From NCBI GenBank assembly GCA_963971405.1, contig OZ020487.1, positions 34,705,371 to 34,769,370 on the forward strand: a stretch of DNA of 64,000 bases, in the 5' to 3' direction. This document shows, one piece after another, positions 11,361 through 20,840 of the stretch (positions are counted from its first letter, which is position 1; each line of letters begins with the position of its first letter). A model generated the notes under the pieces. The model saw only the letters and a program-made list of their open reading frames with translations. It ran no database searches and was not told where the DNA came from. A program made the translations under genes and the position numbers. Origin of the DNA: Psococerastis gibbosa (Eukaryota; Arthropoda; Insecta; Psocodea; Psocidae).

Positions 11361-13823
11361 ATAAATATAGACATTTTTTTTAAATATTATATTTACAACC
11401 AAAGGGTCATTACAACGTTAACAGAGTTACAGAGTTAGTTAAGTTACACACTGCACTGCACTTTACTGTGACGCGCACCGCGTGAGAGACAACACTCTTT
11501 CGGAACAGAGTTCTATGTGGTACTGCGTACAGGCGCCGCCAAACAGGGTGCAGATGCACCTCGCTTCGGCCTCATGATAGCCAGTTCGATTACAAATGAA
11601 CTATATATAATTATATTATATTATATATATTATATAAGTATAGACATAGGTTCATAAAGATGTCCTTTTATTGTTAGTCCACCTAAAGTTTGACACTCAT
11701 AATTTTCTTTTAAGTATAATTTACCATTGGCCGAGAAGTCCAATAGAAAACTCATTTTAAAATAAAGCAGTCCTCTCCCTAAAAGCTATTTTATTGCTCA
11801 GTAGCTAATCAGTACCATTGGCTCTGAAATTATATTTCCTGAAAAGGGCATTAGATTGCTACTGATGGGCGTGAAGAGTGAAGTCACAATATTGGGGACA
11901 CATTTCCAGTGCAATGGGGTGATGGGGGGGGGGGGGAGCGGAGGGTAGGTAATTAAGTTTTCCCATGCCGCAGGAAACGGTGGTAATAAACACTGAGTGT
12001 TTCCTGCTTGGGGTCCTGGAAAATGCATTTCCCAGCAGTTTCATATGTTATTTGGAAGTCATATTAATTCCCGTCACATCAAATAGAACTTTACGTATTG
12101 AAAATAAGACAAATCTGTTAGGGCAGAGACATAAACAAGATTTTATACATAAGTACTACGCTAAACGATTGATTGCAAATACTTTTCCATGATATAGAAC
12201 GAGTTTCGAGGTTGGTCTCCCGGAAAAATGATTGAAAATTACGTTTTGCTTGGTGCTGTAACTTTTAAAAAAATTTCTATTCAACGCCATGTAGTCTTAT
12301 TGAAAGTAAGTGCCCAAAGACAATCTAGGCTATATCTAATAATTTGGAAATGATTATGGCAATTATACTATATATAGTACTTGTTTAATCAGTTGAAATA
12401 TGGATTATCTCATTAAAAAAAATTGTGATTTTGCGCATTTAAGAACTTCTTTGTACATCTATATTTTTTATTTCAAATTTTGGCTATTTATTTGTTTACA
12501 GTCTAATGTAGGTAACTTTTATAGTAGCATGACAAAAAAAGACCAAAGTCTGGCTACACTATTATGTCCCCTCGATGGTGCTAATTAAGTTGTTTGTTAT
12601 TTAGTAGTTCCTATATATGTATTGTATATTGTACTGCTGTATACTCTATACCGTTAAGTATAAACTATGTACTGTATAGTACCTAATTAGCCTACTGCAT
12701 AATAGCGTGTCATAGTGACTGTTGTCAAGACGCCAAAGTGACTTCATTGAACTTCAACATACTTTTAAATATAAAGTTGAAAAGACACAAGATTCACAAT
12801 TAATGTTATTAAATGTAACCATTAGACTTAGTCTGATGATAGTATCTTACCGAAACCGGTTACATTATTATATCGTAGATCAATTGCGTCTCTTCAACTT
12901 TATATTAAGATGTACAATAGTATGTATTATTAATTATTGGAGTATTATGATGATTGCTAATTATAAGTTACTTCATAGTCCATAGGCATTAAGAAATTGG
13001 AAAAACACTCATTTAGACCTCCTAAATCGATGTGGGTGGCTAATTGCAGACACAATTCCTACAAATTATCATAAAAATGTCAATACACGCCATTCAAAAT
13101 ATAAACATCGATGAATCACAATAGAATAATGCATGGAGAATGAGAATACAACATACACTGATGCCAGATTTTCAAAATAGGTAGCGTCGAAACAGTGCTG
13201 GAAGCCCCTCAAGAGAATACCTCCAGCGTAGAGCCCCCCCGCAATCATTCCACATAGGTGAGATGTACAGATGGAGGAGGGGTCAAAAGGTTACATTTCC
13301 ACCAATCAGAGCTGAGCTTCATGTTGATAAGAAAGGCGCGTGCACGACCCCAGCCGCGTCAAGCTTTGGACTCGTGCTGATAAGCTCAGCAAGGGAGCCC
13401 TGTGCAAAAGCTCGTTAGCCAGAGTTCAACTTTTAAAGAAAGTCATTCAATAGAAAGTTAGATACAGTGCTGACCTGTTTTCTAATTCTGGGAAAAAGCT
13501 TTATCCAGTCAAATTTTGACCTTTGAACTCGACTTTTTGGAATTAACCCATTAGTGTGTGTGTTTCTTATGAGGGGTAGTGTTCTTTTTAAAATAGAGAA
13601 CCCCCCCCCCCTCCCTCTCCGCCGCACTTTACTTGCGTGTTTGCATTCCATTTTTCCGGAAAGAACATGATGTTGAAAGGCAGCACTGTCACACGATAAT
13701 GAATTGGTCACCACTTAGACAAATTGCGCTTTGAGATTTTTTATACTTTTATCTTTTTGAAACACTGTATGTATATATAAATGACTTACAGCTCATAAAA
13801 AATTTAAAATTTTGTATTTTGTA
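11361..13823. other. Non-coding stretch
   Basis: TA-rich repeats lie at 11605-11640 and a G-run of about 11 near 11926. A CTGATGA/GAAA motif pair lies at 12833-12855 and is discussed as a finding. No protein domains were recognised in the short frames. Confidence 0.4.
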
Positions 13824-13874
13824 GCAGTTCTGAATCTTTATATTGGATGAAAACTATCATCAGGTCAGAACTGC
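13824..13874. repeat. Short perfect inverted repeat (hairpin)
   Basis: GCAGTTCTGA at 13824-13833 pairs perfectly with TCAGAACTGC at 13865-13874, with an inner partial hairpin (GATGAAAACTATCATC). It could be a tiny MITE or the core of a larger decayed element. Confidence 0.55.
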
Positions 13875-14109
13875 ATACTAGTGTAGCCTAACTAAGTTTC
13901 AGTCAGTTTCGAAATGTTGACAAAAATGGTACTACCTGATATAATAATAATAAATAGGCTAAATGACAACTATGAGTACTTTACATTAGCATGTATATTT
14001 ATGAGCGAACTTATGTGCTATAGTTCAACATTTACTACAATTCCTTCTCGCATAAAAAAAAGACTTATGTTACTTTTCACAAATTGATTAGAAATAATAA
14101 TAATAATGT

Positions 14110-14258
14110 ATGCACCTCCCTATATAATTGAATGCGGGCTATCTTATTTTGCGTTTTATTTAGATTTTTTAGCATATGGAGTGATGCACCTCCCTATATA
14201 ATTGAATTCGGGCTATCTTATTTTTACGTTTTATTTAGATTTTTTAGCATATGGAGTG
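14110..14258. repeat. Tandem duplication, 2 x ~74 bp
   Basis: Units 14110-14183 and 14184-14258 run from ATGCACCTCCCTATATAATTG to GCATATGGAGTG. They differ by only a few bases, so the duplication is recent. No function visible. Confidence 0.9.
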
Positions 14259-14405
14259 AAAGTTTTAAGTGCACGCTAGGGTAGGCCGTGTTACCTTACA
14301 ATTTGTGAACTGCTTATGTATATTAGAGGAATGTAACAGCACGGAAATAATATTAAATACGATTAATGAAGCTTACATAATAAATCTCAAGACGAATCCA
14401 ATGAT

Positions 14406-14770
14406 AAAGAATCGGTCCGAGTTTACTCGAACATGCTTTCCAATTTATAAAGTAGTAGATAGACATAATGTGTCATTTCATTGTAAATAATTTCCCTATG
14501 GTCGAATTTCGGATCCCTGGGGGCCGGAGGGGGGGGGGGGGGTCCACCACAATATATTAAAAAAACCCCTTAAAACTCTTAAAACTCAATTGCATATTCT
14601 GGAACGAACAGACCAATACATTTTAACAGTAGTAACAATAACAAGGCACGCAATGTATTGGAAAGTGAATTTTCCATAATTTCTTCAAAAAAGAATTTAA
14701 TGCACAGCACAAATATTTTTTTTGGAAAACAACCTATTTGATTCTGTTACTCTATTTAGCACACTGCTTA
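14406..14770 (+). repeat. Degenerate partial copy of the ~850-bp 'R' repeat
   Basis: It starts with AAAGAATCGGTCCGAGTTTACTCGAACATGCTTTCC (split here for length: the first 18 bases and the GCTTTCC word are the diagnostic parts) and follows the 19448 copy, including a G-run near 14530 and the GGCACGCAATG word. It fades out near 14770, so roughly the second half of the family sequence is absent. Confidence 0.7.
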
Positions 14771-15159
14771 TTGCCTACACTGCTTCTCAAACCGTCCGCA
14801 ATGACAACTGAAGCCAACACACGGACGATTTGAATCCAGCGATTCACGGACGGTATGTCATGGGAATAAATCGATTCGTGATTGGTTGGTGCAAAAAACA
14901 CGTCAATTTCTGAACGCACTTCCGAAGATTTTTGACACTGACGCGAGTTCTGGACGTGTCGAGGGGAAAACCGTACACCGGTGCGAGAGAGAGTTAGAAG
15001 TTAGAACTCTTCTGAAGTTGACTCTGACTTTCCAACTTCCCAAGATAAATGACAGCGAATCTCGGGACTTCGGATCGTCGGTGTGTACCGGGCCATAAGT
15101 GAGGCATCTATAGTAACAGCCCAAAGCTGACAGAGATGGGCATGGTAAGTCTTCTCCCT
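14771..15159. other. Non-coding stretch with a small inverted repeat
   Basis: ACCGTCCG near 14792 and CGGACGGT near 14847 form a short inverted pair. Opposite-strand frames at 14886-15124 overlap and show no domain. Confidence 0.4.
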
Positions 15160-15423
15160 CAGTGGCGGAGCGTGGGATAATTGCGAGTGTAATGCTTACA
15201 AATATTTATATCAGTTTAAAAATAGAAAACACGCATCATTTTATATAGCATGCTCTATCTTCTGACGTGACGAGATTCTTAATTTTCTTAGACTGCGTTG
15301 ATAACATCATGCTCATATAATCTTATTTGCTAGCAGCTTCCTATAGATTTCAACGAAGCACATTCTAAGGATTTGTTGAGTGTAATGCGGCATTGCCCGC
15401 CTGACATACACGCTCCGCCACTG
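15160..15423. mobile_element. hAT-type nonautonomous element (264 bp)
   Basis: The 15-bp ends are perfect inverted repeats, CAGTGGCGGAGCGTG on the left and its complement on the right. Flanks TTCTCCCT (15152-15159) and TTCTCGGT (15424-15431) match at 6 of 8 positions. No transposase is present. Confidence 0.85.
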
Positions 15424-15845
15424 TTCTCGGTATGGACTCGAGTCGTATTACCTATTAGACCTCCCCTGAAGCCGCGCCTGCGCAGAATACCACAGACTAA
15501 TTTGGACAACATGTCGGAGAAGAGTAAAAACCCTTTTAACAGTGATGTATCCATGACAATCGACGCACAGTGTGAGATCTCGAGGAAATTTAGCCTGAGT
15601 CAAGTCTCAAGGTCACATGGTTGATTATGTTTTAAGAAATTGATTAATGGTAGTGTTTCTGATGGATTCCAGCTCATTACTGTACTGTCACGCCGCGAAG
15701 CTCATAACAACTTCACACTTTTCATTTGGTTGTTCTACACTTATACTTTGCTCAGGTTAATCTTTGTCTTAATGGGTTTTGGAACTAAATACCTGATTAG
15801 CCACTTGCATAGGCCATAGGCGGGAATACATCGACCATCAGAAAG

Positions 15846-16327
15846 GGGTGCCGGGTTCGGCCATGTGGGGGCAAGGACGGATACAGGGGGAGGGGGGTAT
15901 GGGGTAGCTGCCCCCCCCCCCAAAAAATTTGGTAAATCTATTGTAAATTAAGTTATCACGCTCTAATTTAGTCGATCCTACATAATTTTTTCCTATTTTG
16001 ACCCTCAGCTACCCCCCGAAAAAAATGGGCTGGATCCGTCCCTGTGTGGGGGCCCCTGAGCCGGAGTTGTGTGGGGCCCTTTCTCGGGCATTAAAGTCAT
16101 GCACCCTTACTCGAATATTCCACTATCATTTATAAAATAGAGACACAGGATGCAAAATAGAATATAATACACTAGAGTAGGGCGATTAATAATTTCCCAC
16201 CAAATATTTTGACAAGTTTATTTATTTGCTTATTTTTATTTTTAATTTTTTAAATCAAATGCAATGTTGTATTTGGCGCCTTGTTGTGGGGGCCATTTAT
16301 TGTGGGGCCAGGTCAAACCTGGGACTG
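15846..16327. mobile_element. hAT-type element interrupted by another hAT element
   Basis: The left part (TGCCGGGTTCGGCC from 15849) and the right end, reverse complemented (CAGTCCCAGGTTTGACC), match the terminal repeats of the element at 9223-9469, and interior blocks are shared. The first three bases are mutated (GGG for CAG), and no clear 8-bp duplication remains. The element at 15872-16044 sits inside it, so this one is older. Confidence 0.65.
15872..16044. mobile_element. Nested hAT-type nonautonomous element (173 bp)
   Basis: Ends CAAGGACGGATACAG and, from the right, CAGGGACGGATCCAG form the terminal repeat. An exact 8-bp duplication TGTGGGGG lies at 15864-15871 and 16045-16052. The interior has opposed G- and C-runs and is homologous, in inverted orientation, to the element at 19099. 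Confidence 0.9.
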
Positions 16328-16539
16328 CATCTTCTTAGTCACACTGTACCCTATATATGCAGTTACAATTTTCATGTTACAATTACAGGATAACATCGGA
16401 GGGGGAGAAGCCTTATAAGTGTAGAATCAAGTATCTCATGAAATTTCAATCGTAGAGCTGACAAAAATATCAGGACAACAATAGATCATTTTCTCAGTAG
16501 TTTGATGGATGATATGTATTTACCACTTTCTAACACCGG

Positions 16540-16622
16540 CCACAGTTATAGGTTAGCGGGTATCCCATTGGGGGTAAAGATCGCGTAATACAATATAAAA
16601 ATGTTTTTCATTTCATTTCACA
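16540..16622 (+). mobile_element. Non-LTR 3' tail with (ATTTC)n
   Basis: AATATAAAAATGTTTTTC followed by ATTTC repeats matches the tail at 3590-3616. Only the 3' end survives. Confidence 0.45.
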
Positions 16623-16933
16623 ATTAATTTTTGATTTTTACAAGAAAGAATTGGTGTGGTAGTCCCTACGAAGGAGTTAAACAACTCTGGCCAATTGGTG
16701 ATAGAGAAGGCTACATGGTATATACCGCAATGTAGAGGAGTATTTCTGCTTATTTCTTGTGTAATTTGGGTTAGAACAAAAATCGGGTAGCGGGGGCATT
16801 CGGATTTCGGAAAGGGAAAAAAATTGACAAGATGATTTAACTTGCAGTAACAGCTTGCCTTACTTTGATAATAAATAACTCAAACTTCAACTTTAAGTAA
16901 TACTTATAGACAGGACATGTAGAATTGTGGTAT

Positions 16934-17317
16934 GGCGCCCATTCCACCGACCGGCTAGGGCTATTTACAAAAACAGTGACGTGGTAGCAGACATTCAAGA
17001 CTTAGGCGGTGGTTCCACCGACCTCGCATTGCAGAATTGACGGAAATGTTTATTTTCCTCTATGCCATAGTTAAAATTGATCAATGATCATACAGTAAAA
17101 TGACAAACAAACAAACTAAAATTAAAAAATGGCGTCATGGGATATGTCAAGTACAAACATTTTAATAGATTTCTATAAAAAGAAAAATTCTAATTTCCGT
17201 CAATGTCATTTGCATTCTGCAATGCGAGGTCGGTGGAAACGCCACCTAAGCCTTGAATGTCTGCTACCACGTCACCGTTTTTGTAAATAGCCCTAGCCGG
17301 TCGGTGGAATGGGCGCC
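16934..17317. mobile_element. Fold-back MITE, 384 bp, family shared with 61274
   Basis: Terminal inverted repeats of roughly 105 bp begin GGCGCCCATTCCACCGACC and contain GGGCTATTTACAAAAAC and GACATTCAAG on both sides. A 3-bp direct repeat TAT flanks it (16931-16933, 17318-17320). A second copy of exactly the same length lies at 61274-61657 in inverted orientation. A 3-bp duplication and GG-starting ends resemble PIF/Harbinger MITEs, but no transposase is here to prove it. Confidence 0.85.
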
Positions 17318-17336
17318 TATGGAATTTGACTTTCGT

Positions 17337-17465
17337 TGATCGTTGGTTCGAGTCCCACACTTGTAACAATTCCTGACTTTAGGGGGCAGGTGGTCCGAGG
17401 TCGTCCAAATCGAGTGTAAGAGAGGGCTTTGTAGGTTAACGGCTTAGTATTAGAAAAGATTTATT
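17337..17465 (+). mobile_element. tRNA-derived SINE family A, 5'-truncated
   Basis: A box B-like GGTTCGAGTCC lies at 17345-17355, followed by the family body GAGTGTAAGAGAGGGCTTT and GGCTTAGTA. The copy is diverged, and the box A part of the tRNA-like head is missing. Confidence 0.65.
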
Positions 17466-18365
17466 TAAATTATTAAATTATTTATTTCATTTATTTACTC
17501 AATCCCAAATCCAACTCTAAGTCTTGGGTTTTTTTAATGTTTAAATTATTTGCGCATAATTTTATAATATGTTGGCATTAAAAACAACAAAATGCTGTTT
17601 CTTTAATTTCACCAATGTATCGGATATTTGGGTATTACAATATATGCAAAGTGGAAAACAGTGTTTCTTGTTCATTTAATTCAGGGTCAGACAGTACCTA
17701 CACTTTCCTCAATTTTAACTCGAAATAAAACGACCATCTAAAATATTTTAAACATTGATAACGAAGCACTTTGCGAGAAGAACCTATATACAAGGGGCTG
17801 AAAATGGAAATTGCCCCATCTCCAATTAGTGAGTGCGTCCTTTGCCCAACGTCATGAGACATCTAAGAACTTGAGGGGGGGGGGGGGAGTGAGGGGAGAC
17901 TCAGAGACATCTTGAGACCAAGGAGTAGGTGGGAGGACGGGGGAGGGGGTTCCGGAAAAACATGAGTTTGAGTCGGAGAGGTCCCCGAAGGAGCCATTAT
18001 ACACGTTAATCAGGGCTCTAATTAATCCAACACAAGACGAGTAATTATTTGCCCCCTAACCACCCTCTTCTCCTATCTGTCTCTTGCTATTTTACCCCAA
18101 GACACCTTCCAAACTCCCTCTGTTGCTTGCTGTATCTCGGTTTTTCGTGGCATTAAAGATTTATTTCCTTGGCGCTGACTACCCGCTATACAATATATTC
18201 CGTGAAAAGTTAATTTTGTAACAAGGTTTTACTAAGGGGTGTAATTTGGAATGGACGGGCAGTAGAGCTCCTCAGAATAAAAAAAGAAATACATAAACAC
18301 GTTCTGATGGAATTTGAATTCCTGTAGTCGGGACTTTACCCGTACATTATCACTATAGCAGATCT
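17466..18365. other. Non-coding stretch with G-runs
   Basis: A G-run of about 12 lies near 17877 and G-rich sequence continues to about 17955. No domain or terminal repeats were recognised. Confidence 0.4.
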
Positions 18366-18656
18366 AGCTGGCCATTCACGAGGGTTCCAAATGGACTCGT
18401 CCTGTTCCATTTGGCGTTAGCGCCATTTAGAGGGGCCATCACGACTACCCGTCGCTCTAAATCTTTCAAATTGTACAGTGTAAAAGTACCTCTTCCATAT
18501 CGTCACACTGTACAATTTGAAAGATTTGGAGCGACTGGTTCAGCGTAGTCGTGATGACCCCTCTAAATGGCGCTAAAGCCAAATGGAACAGGACGCGCCA
18601 TTTGGCTTGGCGTGAGTCCGTTTGGAGCCCTCGTGAATGGCCAGCTTTATAGCTCA
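18366..18656. mobile_element. Fold-back MITE-like element (291 bp)
   Basis: The two halves are near-complete inverted copies: AGCTGGCCATTCACGAGGG at the left pairs with the right end, and CTTTCAAATTGTACAGTGT pairs about the centre near 18500. The right arm carries about 25 extra bases (around 18596-18620). No target duplication could be fixed. The frame through 18466-18708 is a by-product of the inverted repeat. Confidence 0.8.
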
Positions 18657-18865
18657 CCTTCCCTTCTAGATGAAACGTAATTAAAAAAATTTTCAACGAC
18701 ATTTTCAATAGACAATAGACAATATTTAATCATTCATTTTTATTGGAGTATAGGCAGAGCATAATATACGGTTTTCGACATCGTCAAAACATCAAGAATA
18801 CACATAGAAACAGATCAACATGTCAAATACGAGCATATAAGTAGAGGATATACGATACATCAACT

Positions 18866-18940
18866 GTTCCTGTTGGGACGGTTAAGACGACGCACCGGTT
18901 AGGCGTTCGGTTCGAATCCCGCCAAGCCAAGTTTTTTTTT
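18866..18940 (+). mobile_element. tRNA-like sequence (probable SINE head, family B)
   Basis: A perfect box B, GGTTCGAATCC, lies at 18909-18919 and a box A-like word GGGACGGTTAAGACG lies about 35 bp upstream, followed by a T-run at 18932. A proper acceptor stem cannot be drawn and the T stem has mismatches, so it is not a functional tRNA. The CCGGTTAGG...GTTCGAATCCCG string is shared with 23531-23575. Confidence 0.6.
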
Positions 18941-19098
18941 CTTCTGTATCCTCTGATTTCGGTTAAAATCAAACATCCAGTAGTATATTATAATTTATTA
19001 GATAGATGCTAACTTAAGATATTGGTGGAAAATGTAAGCATCTTACTGTAGCCACGCATCGGGCTACCATAGGCGCAGACCGTTAGATGGGCCTAGGG

Positions 19099-19293
19099 CA
19101 GGGACGGATCCAGCCCATTTTGTGGTCAAAATTGTGAGTCAAAATAGGAAAAATATATGTAGGATCGATTAAATGGGAGCGTAATAAATTAATTTACATT
19201 ATTTTATAATAATTTACATTACAATTTACACAGACTTACCAAATTTGGGGGGGGGCAGCTACCCCTTCCCCCCCCCCTTTGTATCCGTCCTTG
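19099..19293. mobile_element. hAT-type nonautonomous element (195 bp)
   Basis: Ends CAGGGACGGATCCAGCCC and, from the right, CAAGGACGGATAC are the same terminal repeat as at 15872. The exact 8-bp duplication GCCTAGGG is at 19091-19098 and 19294-19301. G- and C-runs lie near the right end. Confidence 0.92.
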
Positions 19294-19447
19294 GCCTAGG
19301 GTCGCTATACCTTCATAGAGATATCGAAGTGACGGCGGAGGAAATATTAAATGAGTACGCGAAGTATGATGTATGAGTTATCCGCGCAGAATAATAATAA
19401 TATTGTGTATTGACCAGAAATTTGACTTAATACATTTAAGACAAAAT

Positions 19448-20159
19448 AAAGAACCGGTCCGAGTTTACTCGAACATGCTTTCCAATTTATTGATTAGTAG
19501 AGAGAGAAAATGATTAATTTCATGGTAAATAATTTTCCTATGGTTAAATTTCGGATATCACGGGGGGGGGGGGGGGGGGGGGGGTCGTCCGCCTGACGTA
19601 ACTGAAGGTGACTTAAATTCTAGATAGGTCAGACCTACACATTACCACACAGCAATAATGGCAGGGCACGCAATGCATTTGAGTGTGAATTTGCTTTCAT
19701 TAAAAAAAATTTTTTTTTGTTGCACAAAACCCAATAGTTTTTTGGAAACCAAACTATCCGGTTTCATTACTGAATTTAACACCTAAAACATGCTTGAAAT
19801 TAGAAATCATCAATAGAAAGGTTTCGCAGAAAAATTATTTTTTAGTCATTTTTCATTAAAATTTAGTCATTTTTATTTTTTTACCCCCAGAAGCAAACTA
19901 TCAAGGGGCAAGCGACCCCCCGCATTTTATCAACATTAACAACAACTACAATATATGTGAATATAAAAGAAATCGTTGGAGCCGTTTTTGAAAAATAATG
20001 TTTTTAGACGTTTTTTTTTGGAGTTTTTTGAGAATAAAACACCCCCCCAAATTGAGTTAGCCCAAAATAAAAAAAAAACCATCTGGAGGTATGATTTTTA
20101 TAAACCTACATGCCAAATTCCATTTAAATTGACCGAGTAGTTTCCCCGGAAATCGATGA

Positions 20160-20192
<33 letters not shown>

Positions 20193-20340
20193 GCGACAGA
20201 GCGACAGACAGACAGACATTTCGTAAACACCACTTTTTTGGGTTCCTGGGACCTTAAAACGTGTAAATCCGTTGAAATCTCGGAATCGAAAATTTCGACC
20301 GTCACAAAGCTTTCCTTATACTACGTATAAATTGGAAAGC
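19448..20340 (-). repeat. Full-length copy of the ~850-bp 'R' repeat family
   Basis: This aligns, reverse complemented, with 24493-25343 and 49699-50508 over its whole length. Shared landmarks are AAAGAACCGGTCCGAG, a G-run (22 bases near 19562), CCCCCAGAAGCAAACTATC, CAAATTGAGTTAGCCC, a (CAGA)n microsatellite at 20161-20218, and the end TATAAATTGGAAAGC. The words GCTTTCCAATTTAT near both ends are inverted copies of each other. The reading frame 20057-20305, with its SVCLSVCL run, is only the microsatellite read backwards. Class unknown. Confidence 0.85.
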
Positions 20341-20658
20341 AATAAATTTCCGACAGTACATCATTGACGGCGGCGATGAGAGTAAGCCCATATAGCCCAA
20401 TGCAACTGGCCTGTGAATAGCTTAATAGTTTATATTGTAATCCATACCTGTATTACAAAACATGTAATTAAAGTGAGTTTACTATGCTTAAGCCTTCACT
20501 CTATCGTAGAACCTGAACCTGAACCTCCTGACTATAGACTTCCATCTCCCCCCCCCCCTTGAAAAACTGGTTCTTGTGAGTTTCACGGTACAATAATAGA
20601 TAAATCAAAATGGTAGTAGTAGTATGGTTTGACACAGTCCCAGGCCACGGTGTGGGCC

Positions 20659-20840
20659 CATAGGACTCCAGTGGACCTCCTGATTATAGTGGATTCCGAA
20701 CCACTTGGGAAATACAGTGAAGTCACACGATTAGTTCGGAGGTGACCAGGACAAGTCCTACCATGTTTCCCTACCGGCACTGTGCACACGACCAATTTAT
20801 CTGCAGCTTTGAACCTGCTCTGGTCCGCTGGATTCAAATC
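20659..20840 (-). repeat. Interspersed repeat 'D' (SINE-like)
   Basis: On the minus strand it reads CCTGGTCACCTCCGAACTAAT ... GTGGTTCGGAATCCAC and is conserved at 26932-27073 (plus) and 49250-49420 (minus). The word GTGGTTCGGAATCCAC resembles a tRNA T arm with box B, so a Pol III SINE is possible. The 168-codon frame covering 20583-21089 shares its similarity with the other copy only through this repeat, so I do not call it a gene. Confidence 0.6.

Noticed and set aside
18866-18940. Possible functional tRNA gene
   Set aside because: Box B is perfect, but the T stem has mismatches and no acceptor stem can be formed; better explained as a SINE head.
20057-20305. Open frame with repeated SVCLSVCL
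   Set aside because: It is the CAGA/CTGT microsatellite of the R repeat read on the minus strand. The homologous DNA at 24493 and 49699 does not keep the frame.
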